Below, in pieces: positions 1 through 11,574 of a DNA stretch of 64,000 nt. Each line of letters opens with the position of its first letter. The first letter of the stretch is position 1. Made by a program: the position numbers and the translations under genes. This stretch comes from Chinchilla lanigera (Eukaryota > Chordata > Mammalia > Rodentia > Chinchillidae): positions 17,097,416 through 17,161,415 of the forward strand of contig NW_004955433.1 in the NCBI RefSeq assembly GCF_000276665.1, read 5' to 3'. The notes beneath the pieces are model-generated. The model made no database searches. It was not told where the DNA came from and saw nothing but the letters and a program-made list of their open reading frames with translations.

Positions 1-730
1 GGTCAGTATTTTTCTTTGCCCAGTATATTTATTTTTTCTCAAAAGAGAAGTGACAATGTTTTAGATAAATCCACAGAATCATTGCTGTGACAGCATGGGA
101 AATTCTGGGGCTGGAAATAACAATGACTGTAAGTCAAGAGGTGTAAATTTGTCACTGATATCAGACCTGTTGCTTACTGTTTGATTTTCATCTCTATCAA
201 CTAAAATAGAATCTTAAGACAGCTAATGGTTTTTTCTGAAAATGGAACAATATAATGTATATGAAGACAAACGGCTTTCTTTAGCAGATCAAATTAGAAC
301 TATATCATGATCTGGATAAAACATGAAATAGCATTTTCAGGGGCTTGGAGACAGGTGCTTAGACTCTAAAAAGAAAAAGTGAGAAGGGGAAACCACAGCA
401 CTTACTAACGGTACCTAAAGCCTGCAACAGCTTCATTCATGCTGAAATGTTGAAAAATAGAATTACATTCTTGCACCTTGTTTCTTAGCAGAAAAATGTT
501 ATTCAGGCACTACAAATGAAAGTGAAATAGAACTCTGCTCTCCACATGTCTTAGCTCTCTCCAGCATTAAATATTACATGTGAACTTGGGTAGTGATACA
601 GACTGTGAGAGAAAAGTGATATTAAATAATAATGATTAACCCTTCTCTGCAACCTCCTTCTTTTGTTTGAAAGAAGTAAATGCAGTTAACAAAGAGTTAA
701 TCATCATTCTTGTGTATTAACTGAGTAAAT
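1..730. other. unique AT-rich sequence, no gene seen
   Basis: I see no open frame of useful length, no repeat family that I recognise and no splice-flanked coding block in this stretch. It is AT-rich and looks like ordinary intergenic or intronic mammalian DNA. Confidence 0.5.
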
Positions 731-739
731 CCTCTCACT

Positions 740-870
740 AATCCTAAGGATTAGCTGCTATTATAATTGATGTTTGGTTATTATATTACTGTCATCATTT
801 TCAGATGAGAAAACTGAAACTAGAAAGATCAGATAACTAGTATATCTTGTGCCTGGGCTTTAAACTAGTT
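740..870 (-). repeat. MIR SINE fragment
   Basis: The core 'ttttcagatgagaaaactga' and the following low-identity 'gatcagataacta' block match the reverse complement of the conserved MIR core as I know it. MIRs are ancient, inactive tRNA-derived SINEs shared by mammals. The copy is short and strongly diverged. Confidence 0.6.
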
Positions 871-1030
871 TTAAATGTTCCACAAAATATTGTGTCCTTA
901 AATCTTACTGTATTTTCAAAATTCATCTGTACCTTAAATAGATGTATCTCAAGCCCAGGATTCTTATGCTGAAATTAGTATTTTGTTGTTTTCTTCAACC
1001 CAGTGCTTTTTTTGTGAGGCAATCACAAGG

Positions 1031-1042
1031 AGATAGATAGAT

Positions 1043-1079
<37 letters not shown>

Positions 1080-1110
1080 ACAAATAGATAGGTAATGGAT
1101 AGATAGATTT
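1031..1110. repeat. (GATA)n microsatellite
   Basis: Runs of agat/gata units, perfect through the middle and interrupted at both ends (for example 'aaacaaatagatagg'). This is a simple tetranucleotide repeat, likely polymorphic in length. Confidence 0.95.
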
Positions 1111-1502
1111 GTTTGCAAGCAAAAGTATTCATGAACCAAGGTATCACTAATAATAATCTTGTGAGAGACAAATTTTAATGTCCATATTTATAAATAATAA
1201 AATAGGCATGTGAAGTTGCAGTTTATTCCTGAAGTCACATAGTGCTTGGATTTAATGGTGTGACAAATACAGCATGTTTTCAAATATAGCATGATCGCTT
1301 TGAGTCATTTGACTACGTAACTTCTCTAGAATGAATAAGCAAGTGGGTAAAATGATAAAGAACTGGAGGTATGTTTTTGAAAAGTATTAAAGTAGAACCT
1401 TATCAGAACAATAGTAAAATCTGATATATTGTTAGGATCAAACAAAAATGTCATCAATACATGTAAAACCTAAGAGAAGGCAGCCTATAAAAGCCAGAGC
1501 CT

Positions 1503-1602
1503 GGGCCTGGGGATATAGCTCAGTGGCATAAGTGCCTGCCTGGCAAGTGCAAGGTGCAGAGTTTGATTCCTGGTACTGGGAAAAAAAAAAAAAAAAAAAA
1601 AA
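1503..1602 (+). mobile_element. ID-like tRNA-derived SINE
   Basis: The unit starts 'gcctggggatatagctcagt', has an A-box-like 'tagctcagtggcataagtgc' and a B-box-like 'gagtttgattcc', and ends in a run of more than 20 A. It is flanked by near-identical 12-base direct repeats (aagccagagcct at 1491-1502, aaggcagagcct at 1601-1612), as expected for LINE-1-driven retroposition. The tRNA-like promoter would be read by RNA polymerase III. It is a SINE and not a tRNA gene, because it lacks a proper cloverleaf and has the A tail. Confidence 0.9.
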
Positions 1603-1664
1603 GGCAGAGCCTATGCAGTATAATCGAAAGGAAGAACTACCAGTATGTGGAATACAGTTTGATG

Positions 1665-2105
1665 CCAAAGTTTTCTTTTATTGAATGGTTTAGTGGAGGG
1701 GATGGATGTGACTGTTGATCTTGATATGTCAACTTCATTGGATTAGGAAGTGCATAGCCAATTAGTAAAGGACACTTCCAGATGTGGTTGAGTAGTTCAT
1801 GGAGCCATGGTTTTGGGTATGACATAATGTCCCTTTCCCATTCATCTCTGATCATTCTCCTACACTGGCTCCCAGGTGATATGAACTAATTATTTATTTA
1901 TCTATTTATTTATTCATTTATTTATTTGGTACTGGGCATTGAACTCATGCTTGTCAGGTAGGCGTTGTGCTGAATTTCTTGCCTTGGAACCTGACAACCA
2001 TGACCGAATCTTCTGAAACATGAGCTAAATTTGATCTTTCCTCCTTTAAACTGTGGATATTGGGTATTGTATCCACCAAAGGAAAGTTAACTAATATGAA
2101 ATCAC
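1665..2105 (+). repeat. 5' LTR of an ERVL/MaLR-type element
   Basis: This block aligns by eye along its length with 3560-3948. Shared landmarks in order are 'attagtaaa', 'tcatggagccatgg' versus 'tcatagagacatgg', 'ttgggta', 'ccaaccatg' and 'ctaata' near the end. The two copies are well diverged, so the insertion is old. A small antisense SINE piece (about 1892-1985) interrupts it. Exact ends are uncertain. Confidence 0.65.
1890..1985 (-). mobile_element. decayed antisense ID-like SINE in the LTR
   Basis: A T-rich tail made of ttta/ttat units is followed by 'tttggtactgggcattgaac' and 'gcttgtcaggtaggcgttgt'. These correspond to the reverse complement of the 3' half of the ID-like SINEs found intact elsewhere in the window. 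The segment is missing from the partner LTR at 3560-3948, consistent with a later insertion. Confidence 0.6.
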
Positions 2106-3559
2106 CTTGATTGGTGATGGTTGAAGTACTGCATTTTGCCATGTAGTTTAGAAGGTATTAGAACAGGGTTGTAGATGAAGTTTGGAAAGGTTTTGCGATG
2201 TGAGCCAGAGAAGTTTTATAGTGCTGTAAACAGAGCTTTCATGGTCAGTCCTGGCCAGAGCTCAGAAGACTAGTAAATTACAGACTCAGTAAATTACAGT
2301 TGGGAACAAGGACTCCGCTGGTGGTTTGACTACAGTCCATATGTATTACATTCCGGCAGACTATCTAAATTTTGCTCATTTTCTGAAACTTTGCAGGAGA
2401 CTGATATTAAGGGTGGTGGACTAATTAATATGGTCAAAATTAATTAATTATGTAAGACAGATAAATAGACTGTGGCATAGCTACTGCTGTTACAATGAGA
2501 ATTGGGGGTAAAAGGCAGAGTAAAAAAATTTGAAAAGTTTTAAAGTTTGATCAGAAAGAACTATGTGTAATATTGGAGCCAAAAGTGGTGTGGGTGTTGG
2601 ACATTTCAGGCTCCATTGATGAGAAACCAATTAATTTGTACAGAAATGAAAAGAAAGATGCAATGAAGACATGTCAGAAATAGGTCAGACTCTACCTATT
2701 GCAGGCTCAAGTGTGCAAATGTGTAAGCCTTTCATTTTAGAAGACAGTCCCTTGGACCTTGGCTCAAGGAAGACTTTCTGAGGAACTGGTTCCCAGGGAT
2801 TCATGTCACTCTGCTCAGCCATCCAGGTCCCCTGAGTTAGACAGCTGTGGTCAGAGGGCAGCTGGATATTCTTTCCACTGACTGAAAACCCTGGCCTCTT
2901 CCCTATGAAGCAGGTTTTGCCAACATGAAGAATGCAAGAGTTTGGGGTTAAGGGAAATGTCTACCCAAATTTCAAAGGAAGACCTGGGGGGCCAGGTAAG
3001 GAGCCCCTGAGAGGATAGTGCATGAAGCTGTGGGAAGGAGCTAAATGTGCTGTGGAGAAATGTCAAAGATGCCAGGATTGTGGAATGTCTAGCAATAAAG
3101 GTTACCCGAGGATGGAGCCAGAAAGTCTATATGGGATGTACCTAACAACAGCACAGGGGCTCAGTCACTCCATGGTTTGAGTTCCAAACCATTTGGAACT
3201 CACATTTTACCATCATGTGCCCCAATGCCAGATACAGGGCTACAGGACTTAATGTTTGCCTTCTTGATTTCAGTGTTACTTTGATCTGATTATTTTCTAT
3301 TTCCTTATCTCTCTATTTTGGAATGGGGGTGTTTACCCTGTGCGTTTTTACTTTGGAATTATGTAACTTGTTTTTGATTGCTTCTTATCTTTACAGCTAA
3401 GAGTTTGCCTTGAGTCCTAGGAGAGACTTGGACACGGACTTTAAAAAATGCTAGAAAAGCTGAGAGTTTAGGAGTGGACTGTTGCCTTTCCAGTTGTACA
3501 TGGGATAGTTTCACTATGGTAGGTAAAATTATGAACTAACTATTATGTTTAGAGACTGA
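2106..3559 (+). mobile_element. internal region of the ERVL/MaLR-type element
   Basis: The block between the paired LTRs has no coding capacity. Towards the right end, 'tttggaatgggggtgtttac', 'ttgccttgagtcctaggaga' and 'gacttggacacggacttt' resemble the 3' end of MaLR (THE1/MST/MT) internal sequence as I know it. MaLR elements are non-autonomous and depend on ERVL proteins. A small perfect hairpin lies at 3178-3202. Confidence 0.6.
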
Positions 3560-3948
3560 GTGTGGTTTAAGGAGATGTGTTGGGGTGTGAAGTTGACAAT
3601 GCATAGATGGAGACTGTGCATGTTGATATATCAAGATTAAGACTTCCCAGTAGATTAGTAAACCACCCTGATGAGTGTGTCTAAGTGGGTCATAGAGACA
3701 TGGCCTTGGGTACTATATTTAGTCTATCACCAGTGACTCTCTGGCATTACCTTGCTCTACTTTCCAGCTGATACGAACTGGGCAGCTTTGCTACCACATG
3801 CCCTTCTACAATGAACTTCTTGTCTTGGGCCTGCCAACCATGTACTGAATCTTATTGAACAGGAAGTAAATGAAACCTTTCTTCCTTTAAATTGGGGATG
3901 TTGGGTTTTCCCATATTCCCAACAATGAGAGAGCTGACTAATAAGACA
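3560..3948 (+). repeat. 3' LTR of the ERVL/MaLR-type element
   Basis: Partner of the LTR at 1665-2105, in the same orientation. It ends 'gctgactaataagaca', close to the usual ERVL/MaLR LTR end. Together the two LTRs and internal part make an element of about 2.3 kb, a usual size for a full MaLR copy. Confidence 0.65.
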
Positions 3949-4183
3949 TGGGAAAATTCAGAGAAATTGTCAGAATCACTGATTCACAGGAAAGTGACAC
4001 TTCACAGGGAAAGTAAGTGTAGGAATGAAGGTGGGTTACCACTGAGTCAACAGAAAGAGATTGAATGATTAGACATTGTTCATTTGTCAGAACTGGTTCA
4101 GCTTTGAAGGCAATCGGAATCTGAAACTTAGAGGCATCAGTACAATCATCTTTGAGGATATGAATATCAGTCCTGCTTTAGTT

Positions 4184-4237
4184 GTGTGTGTCTAGGTAAG
4201 TATACATATTGTGTGTGTCTAGGTAAGTATACATATT
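4184..4237. repeat. 27-base perfect tandem duplication
   Basis: Bases 4184-4210 are repeated exactly at 4211-4237; the unit contains 'tctaggtaagtatacatatt'. Two identical copies imply a recent duplication, or a small assembly or replication slip. Confidence 0.95.
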
Positions 4238-4714
4238 GTTTTTGCACATGAACAAATTCAAACTGTCTATGGAAAATTTTAGGTCAGTGTTGTAAAGATA
4301 GATTCAATAGAATAATGCCTAATCTTTTTGGATGTCAGCAATCTGGTTTAGAAATTCAGTAAATATTTGCCTCCAAATAGTATACCCTGAGTCTTCTTTT
4401 CTTCCATTCTATTTCGTATTTGTAATACAGTGTTACATATACTTTCCATGTATATATTATTATTTGGGTATATTAAATTCAGCAAATGAATATACCAGTA
4501 TTCTATGTCATAATTTACTGGCTACTAATGTGCTAAGATATCTCCCAAAGTCATTGCCAAAACCAAGATATGAAACAAGTTTTTTTTTTTTTATGAAACA
4601 ACTTTGTAGATATAAAGCAGTGCAGAGTTTGAACTAGTTTATTATAAAGCATTATTGATATGTCAGGAAAAGATTACATGATCAAGTAAATAAAAAATCC
4701 TTTATTTATTTAAT

Positions 4715-4862
4715 TTCTTTGTCTTTTTGAGACAGGGTCTCACTATGCAGCTCAGGCTTCCCTTGAGCTCACTTTGTAACCCAGGCTGGTCTCGAACTCA
4801 CAATGATCCTCCTGCCTCAGCCTCCTGAATGCTGGGATCATAAGCATGTGCCACCACACCTG
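4715..4862 (-). mobile_element. B1-type 7SL-derived SINE
   Basis: Read on the minus strand this is a 7SL-derived B1 monomer: on the plus strand 'tttgagacagggtctcacta', 'aacccaggctggtctcgaac' and 'gctgggatcataagcatgtg' are in the expected order for an inverted B1/Alu-like sequence, ending 'ccaccacacctgg'. At about 145 bases it is one monomer, which points to a rodent-type B1 and away from a dimeric primate Alu. I saw no second full copy in the window. Confidence 0.9.
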
Positions 4863-4869
4863 GTAAAAT

Positions 4870-5723
4870 TCTTTATTCTTAACGTCTACCATAAAACACA
4901 TATTGTTTCAATAAAGTATGAAATGTAATTCCAAAAAAGGTAAAAAATCAAGTCAGAAAATAGCAGTTCATTCTCTTTCAACTTTTTTCTTTCTTACTGA
5001 AATATTAAACATGACAGACAATTTTTTTGGATTTATTGATTTTATGGACACTGATTTTAACAAAAAAAAAAGATGAAATTGTCTATGGCATATGATTTCA
5101 AACTCACATAAAACAATCTTGTCTCTGCTAAATTATTCTTTGAGTTATGGAAGCATTTTAAATAATAAACAAAAATAATCTTCCTTTGATGTTTTAAAGA
5201 AGAAAATCAATAAAGCTTTCCAAATGTATTGCAGGAATAAAAGGAATATTATGTAGGATACAAAAAGCTTCATATTATGGTTGACTTAATGGTCATAACT
5301 GTACATGATATTACAAGATGCAGTAATTAAATTAAATTAAGTCCCACATCCTCTGAATTTGCTCTAGCCATCTAAAGAGGTTGTCCTTACTTCTTCCCTA
5401 GGGAAAGTGGCTGGGGGCTGTTTCATGCAGGCCAGTCTCCTAACCATTCATCATTTGAAAGAGACATATATCGCCTCCAAAGTGCTTAAAGGCAGCTCGA
5501 AGCAAGTGTCACTTTGAGTTAAATGCATTATTAAACTGTTGGGAAATTTCACATCATGGGTCATTTATCTATGCTAAATTGGGACAAAAGCCTCTCCACT
5601 TGCCTAGATAAATGAAAGAGAAAAGCAAAATTGTCCTGTGGGAAGTAGTACTTTGACAAGCTTTATGAGTGTGTTTTATTTATTTATTTATTGAGTAGCT
5701 ATGGGAAACAGGGGTGATCTTTT

Positions 5724-5764
<41 letters not shown>

Positions 5765-6890
5765 TTGTATACATATGGTTACTTTAAAAAGTAATCACAG
5801 TCTGTACAGAAATAGTATTTTCTGATAAATTTAGTTAGATATTCTGCTGTTGCCCATTGAATAAGATTTAAATTAGATGTGGTAGAAAGCACAAATATTC
5901 TTTCACTTGAGTGTGTTTTGTGTGATATGCATTGTATGATCAAGTGTAAAAATGGATTGGAGAGGTATAAATTGAAAGTCTTAGAATGCTACTCAGCAAG
6001 GTAGAAAAGACTTAAATTCCTTAGATGTACATTTTTAAAATGAAATGTGGGTGCACAAAAGGATTACATGTTTTATAATCTAAAAGACAGAGTAAAGGGT
6101 AGGTGATCTACAATGATGTGTAATGCTTTTACCAGGTATAAAATCCAGTTCCAGTATGAAAAACAATAGCACAAGAGGAGCAAGTAGTACATTAGGAGGG
6201 GAAGATTTATGGTGATGATATGTTATCTTCCAAACTAAAATATTGTATGCAATGAAAGAGGGCACTATTAATAATTAAACTGAGACAAGAGACATAAATT
6301 ACATAAGTCCCAAGTACACAGAGACCCGTGGTTAACGGAGGTGCATTCCCATCTCTGCAGTATCTTCAGTGCTGACTTTAAAAGAGAATTCAGGGGCAAG
6401 AATGTACTCAATGCCACTGAAATGTTCACTCCAAAACTGGTCAAATGTTACATTTTTAACTATGTATATCTTGCCACAGTTAAAGAAAATACAATCCAGA
6501 ATCCTAGAAATATAGGCACACTGTGTAGGTAACCATGCACAAACATGGTGTGAAGAAACAGGTGACACAGGTTCATACAAATGATTCCAATCCAAAACAC
6601 TTTTGCTTTCTACTGTTATGAATTTTTTATATTTTAGTAAAAGCAGGAGTCTTATGATTCACCTCTGTGATTAATTTTATCAAACCTTATTTTTCATCAT
6701 TTACGTTCCTGACTTTCAGAAATAAGAAAGTAGCTAAAGCAGGGACACGTAGACAGAATTTTCCTGAATGATTAAGCTTTTTATTTTTTCTAAATGCCTT
6801 TTTGGAGTATCTAATGAATTTTGTCATATAGTCAGTGATTTAGTCACAAAAAACTGAAGTATCATTCTAGTCTGCTCAATTTCTTGAGCA
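4870..6890. other. mainly unique sequence with a simple repeat
   Basis: I recognise no gene or repeat family apart from the GT repeat near 5730. The part from about 5335 to 5670 is less AT-rich, has no repeat signature and looks like a possible conserved noncoding block. Short open frames near 6.1-6.6 kb have no recognisable product and overlap on both strands, so they are treated as chance. Confidence 0.4.
5730..5770. repeat. (GT)n microsatellite
   Basis: About 14 perfect gt units from 'ctgtgtgtgtg' onward, then decaying to 'atgtgtttgtatac'. Simple dinucleotide repeat. Confidence 0.95.
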
Positions 6891-6899
6891 AATTAATAT

Positions 6900-7795
6900 G
6901 ACGATGCCTGTGGCTTTTCTGAGATGTAATTCACATTATACAATTTACCCACTGGAGGTCTAAAATACAGGAATTTTTACTATAATCACAATGTTGTGTG
7001 ACAACTACCAAAATCTACTTTTAGAATATTTTCATTATCCTAAAAGAAACCTTACATCCCTCAGCAGTTACTTGCACTGACCTCTGCAGACACTCCCACT
7101 CCCTGAAGACAGATACTAGTCTACTTTCAGGTTCTGTAGATTTGTCTGTTCCTAACACTTTGTTAAACAAGATTATAGAACATACAGTTTTTGTTACTAG
7201 GTTCTTTCACTTTCATGTGTTGAAGTTTAATCTGTGTTATTTCATGTATAACTACTTTGTTCTTTCTAGCAATCAAATAATACTGCTTTGGGTGAATGTA
7301 CAAATTTCATGTATTAATTTTCTGTTCATGGGCATGTGTGTTGTTTTCCCTCCTTGGTTATTGTTGTATTTATTTTCTGGCTATGCCTACAATGGAATGG
7401 ATAGATGATATAATAATTTTATGGTTAAACTCTTTTTTGTTTTCTTAAGTAACTATACCATTTTGCATTCCCCTCAGCAAAGTATAAAAGTTCCAAATTC
7501 TCCACATTCTTGTCTCTTAATATTCTCTAATCTTTTTATCATAACCATACTTGTGTGTATAAAGTGAGATCTCACTGTGGTTTTAACTTGCATTTTCCTG
7601 ATTGTAAGAATTTTGAGCATTGTTTTTTGAGCTTTCTGGCCAACTGAATATCAATTTTTTTTCCATTTTAAAGAGGGTTCTCTTTCATTTTGAACTGTAA
7701 GTGGTGTTTATATTTTCTAGATACAAGCCACTTGTCAGATATATGATTAGCAAATATATTCTATTTAGATCACTTTTTCCCCTTTGTTGTTTCTG
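6900..7795 (-). mobile_element. old LINE-1, 3' UTR and ORF2 C-terminal part
   Basis: The plus strand reads as the inverse of an old L1M-type element: 3' end near 'taattcacattatacaattt', then the region 'ttttgcattcccctcagcaa', 'tctcactgtggttttaactt' and 'gatacaagccacttgtcaga'. All are recognisable landmarks of inverted LINE-1 ORF2 C-terminal sequence. Frames are broken throughout. It continues past 7.8 kb in a different part of ORF2, so a middle piece is missing at about 7800. Confidence 0.75.
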
Positions 7796-7814
7796 ATTCC
7801 ATTTTAGTTGGAAA

Positions 7815-9390
7815 ATATACTTTGATTTCATTTTTAAAAATTTATTGAGACCTAGTCAAGTCCTGTCATATGGTCTATGCTGGAAAATGTTACATTAGCA
7901 CTTGAGAAGAAAGTATTTTCTGCTTCTGTTGAGTGCTATACAGAAGGCTGTTAGGTCTAGTTGATTTATACTGTTGTTAAAGTATTCTATTGTTTTGTTA
8001 ATCTACCTAGTTTCATTTGCTGAAAGTGGAATTTTAAAATCTTCAACTACTGTAGCTAAATTCTATAAGTTTCTGTTTCACATATTTTGAGGTTCTGCTT
8101 TAGTAGAAATATACATATTTGTAACTATAATATGTTCCTGATGCTTGATTCTTCATTATGAAAAATCTTTGTCTCTCTCTAAGACTGTTTTTCTATAAAA
8201 ATCTATTAATATAGCTATTGAAGATTACCTGAATGTTCATTCTTTGGATGACATTTTTCATCATTTTATTTTTAATATATTCTCCTTGAATCTAAAATAT
8301 TTATGTGTATCTAGTAGACATCATATAGTTGAACTATGTTTTTGCAATATGTATGGAAATCTCTGATTCATTCAATTTTAATGTTTTTATAAATTAATCT
8401 ATACCACTTAAATTTCTATTTTTTGCTATCTTATTTTTAGTCTTCTGTTCCTCGGCTACTGCTTTCTTCTGAATTGAATGTATACCGTTTTAACTTCACT
8501 AATTAGTTTTTCACTTTTTTGGTCATTCCTATAAGGTTTCAACACTATACATCTTAACATATCTTAATCAAATTCTGATTATAATTTAAATCCACTGGGA
8601 TATAGAAATTTTTCTCGTATACCTCTATTACCTTTTATTCTCATTTTGTTCTGTTATTCCTAAATGTGTTACATTTACATATGATGTATTCCCAACATTA
8701 CACTACTATAATTATTACTTTATACAACTTTAGGTCTGTTAAATATAATCTTTATCCTAACCTTATTTACTATCTCTGATTCTTTTGATTTATTCCTTTT
8801 TATTTGATTTGCCATCTTGTATCATTTCTTTATTTAGCACAGCTTTCCTATCATTTTCCTCTGTGCTATTATTGTCAAATACACTGTTTTTCTCTTTATT
8901 GTATGCACAACAGAACAATTTTATACTTATTGTTGGGTGGTATTCCTTTTTAATTTGAGAAAGAAAGGAGCTGAAATAATATATACTCTTTGATAACTGC
9001 ATAATTATCTTATAGGTATTCTGTTTTTTTCATGAAATACTTCCTGAGTTTACATGCTTTCATTCTGAGATACTTCTGTTATCAGATATTCTAGTACATT
9101 TGTTATCAGATATTCTAGTACATTTATTTGCATTTGTCTCTGGATGGCTTCAGTTTGCCTGAAATTTTAAAAGATTTTCTGGGAAGGATGCTTCAGTTGA
9201 AAGACTGAATATGTCTTTCCATCCCCTCTTATTGTCCATTACTTTGTTCAGTTATCATCTCTTAATAATACTGGAATTTCCTATAGTAATGATTTGGTTT
9301 TCTCTTGCTGGTTAAGATCTTTATTGTCTTTTTGACATCTTTTCTACAGTGCACACAAGTGTGTATCTCTTTGTGTGCCTCATATTAGGA
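7815..9390 (-). mobile_element. old LINE-1, endonuclease and ORF1 side
   Basis: From 'gacctagtcaagtcctgtca' and 'atatggtctatgctggaaaa' the sequence follows inverted LINE-1 from the endonuclease region of ORF2 towards ORF1, with further landmarks 'ctgttaggtctagttgattt' and 'tctgatttattcctttttat'. No frame longer than about 70 codons survives. It is continuous with the LINE-1 resuming at about 11.6 kb, with a MaLR element inserted between. Confidence 0.7.
9077..9124. repeat. 24-base perfect tandem duplication
   Basis: Bases 9077-9100 and 9101-9124 are identical (unit starts 'tgttatcagatattctag'). It lies inside the old LINE-1, so the duplication is more recent than that element. Confidence 0.95.
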
Positions 9391-9393
9391 GTT

Positions 9394-9750
9394 TGTGCAG
9401 TGCAGCTATTTTTGTCACATTCCTCATCACTGAAATGCAGTATTTGACATGCACAGTGTAAAGGAGAGGTTTATTTTGTATCATAATTTTTATAGGGTTC
9501 AGTCCATAATCAGCTGGATTCAAACCAGAGTGGGTATGGTAGAAAAGAAGAGTTGGGAAGTTATCCCTTCCTTGTCATGACACTTCCCTCTTCTGATCAG
9601 ATTCTACCTCTACTAACCCATTCACCTCTGGGTTTATCAATGGATTAATCTAATGATGAGAGTAGTTTCTCTATAAGTATAGCACCTTCTAAAAGTCCCC
9701 TGCAGGATACATAAGACTTTGGGGGACATTCTAAATCTAAACCATAACAT
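9394..9750 (-). repeat. 3' LTR of antisense MaLR element
   Basis: Inverted MT/ORR1-type landmarks are in order: 'ggagaggtttattttgta', 'gttcagtccataatcagctg', 'ttatcaatggattaatctaa' and 'actttgggggacattctaaa' followed by 'ctaaaccataaca'. It pairs with 11181-11573. The left end is approximate because it grades into the LINE-1. Confidence 0.75.
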
Positions 9751-11180
9751 TCCACCTCTGGTCCCCAAAAGACTTATGTCCATATTGCTATGCAAAATGC
9801 ATTTAGTTCATCTCTAGGAGTTTCCCAAGTTTTAACAGCTCTAACATTGCTAAAAAGTGGAATTTTGCCAAGACTGAAGGCAAAGTCTTGGCTGTAAGCC
9901 CCTGGGAAAACCAGAATGAAAGTTAGACATTATGTACATAGAGCATAACAGGGTAAAGTTTCCAATTCCAAAGGGAGAAATAGGGAGATAGAAAGGAAAG
10001 GGACAAACTCAAGACAGAAACCAGGTAGAGGTCAAACAGTAAATCATGACTCTGTGTCTGGATCAAGTTGTGATGGAAGTGCGCTCCAAAGGGCTTGGAT
10101 CACCTTGTCCTTATGGCGTTGGTGACTGCAACCCACATGAGCTCCCTCTTGCAGTGGCTTCATTCACTGCCTGTGGCTTTCCTCAGCAGGCATTCCATCT
10201 TGCTGGCATTTCCAGCTTCCTAGGGTCTTCACTGTACTTTTCCTTCACTCTTACAGCTTCATGCACTGCTTTCTCAGGGCTGCACTGCTTGACTTTTCAG
10301 GCCTTCTTATGCAATCTCAGTGGAATTCTCCCCAAACCCATATATCTTATATTGTGCATGCCTATAAAACAAGCACCATGTAGATGATGCAAAGTCTGAC
10401 ACTAGCTCAACAGGAACCAGGCCCCTTGTATCATAGCTGCAGAGGGCTCAGAGTGCCTAGATGGCTGAACTCTTAGAAACTCTTTCCTCTTTGGCCCTAA
10501 ATAAATTGTGCTATCTGGGAACATTTTTAATATGAAGATTCATTTTTGTACCTTCAAGCCTGGGAAGGGTGGAGTCATGCTAACTCATGAGATGCACTCA
10601 GCCATTTTTCTTATCATTCTGATGGAACATACTTGGCTTTGTTTAATTGCTTAATTTTTCAGCAACCATAAACTTCTGTGCTCCCACTTTGCAGGTAGTT
10701 TCTTTCTCACAAAACTCCAAACTTTTAAAATATACTTTATGCTCCTGATTCACACTATAAACCTAGATAAAAGCACCCAGAAGCCCACAGCCTCAAATTT
10801 GGGCTGCCTTGAATTTTTTTCTTTCAGAGTATTTGGACTTCTTTCCTTAATTTCAGTCTCCCATAAACTTTTAGGAAATGGGCAAAATATAGACAAATTT
10901 TCTACCACCATATAATCCAGATAGCTGTAGTCCAACTGCCAGTGGAGTCCTTTTTCCTAGCTGAAGCCTCTTTATTCTGCATGTAACTATGTATATTCTT
11001 ATTAGCATTATGGTTTTCTGCTGATCAGAATCTCACATCAAGCTCAGTTTATACTATTCTATGGCTTATCATGTCAACATCTCTAAATTTTTCAAAAGTT
11101 TGGTGATAACTATTTCCAAAGAATTATATGTCACATGATAATGTATAGTCACATAAACAACCCCACTCTTAATACAAAAA
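9751..11180 (-). mobile_element. internal region of antisense MaLR element
   Basis: The block starts 'ttccacctctggtccccaaa' and aligns by eye with the internal block of a second copy at 47189-48749, for example 'catttagttcatctctagga' versus 'catttagtccatctctaaga', then 'aagttttaac', and 'cttcactctt' followed by 'acagcttcatgcactgctt'. It is non-coding. A 113-codon open frame at 10046-10387 lies within this repeat and is chance. Confidence 0.75.
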
Positions 11181-11573
11181 TGTGTCTTTGTCACTTTATA
11201 TTTGAGGCACAATGCTTGATACACACAACTTAAGAGCAGAGAGAGGTTTATTTTAGCTCATGGTTTTAGAGAATTCAGTGCATAGTCAGCTTGGTCCAGG
11301 ACAGAAAGAGCATAGTGGAAGGGTCTGGCAGAGGAAAGCTGCTCACATCACGGAGGTTGGAAAGCAGAGAAATAGGAGAGGATATGAGGAAGATTATACA
11401 CTTTTCCAGGCTGAACCCTTAGTAACTCATTCTCCCAATCATGCCTACTTCCTATCAGCACATTCAACTATGGATTTATTAGTGCTCCACAATTCAATCT
11501 TTAAAAATTCTGCTTCTGAACACATGAGGTTTTGCGGGGAAAGAGGGGAATCTAAATGTAAACCTTAATAACA
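11181..11573 (-). repeat. 5' LTR of antisense MaLR element
   Basis: Starts 'tgtgtctttgtcactttata', contains 'gagagaggtttattttagct', 'agctgctcacatcacggagg' and 'aactatggatttattagtgc', and ends 'aaaccttaataaca'. It is diverged from its partner at 9394-9750. With the internal part it makes a complete element of about 2.2 kb inserted in the old LINE-1. Confidence 0.75.
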
Positions 11574-11574
11574 A

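Noticed and set aside
1503..1602. tRNA gene, from the tagctcagtgg box
   Set aside because: A and B boxes are present but the cloverleaf is not, and the unit has a poly(A) tail and target duplications. It is a SINE; the same holds for the copies at 11912, 16345, 28522 and 55254.
10046..10387. 113-codon open frame on the plus strand
   Set aside because: It lies wholly in the internal region of an antisense MaLR element and the homologous block at 47.5-47.8 kb does not keep it open.
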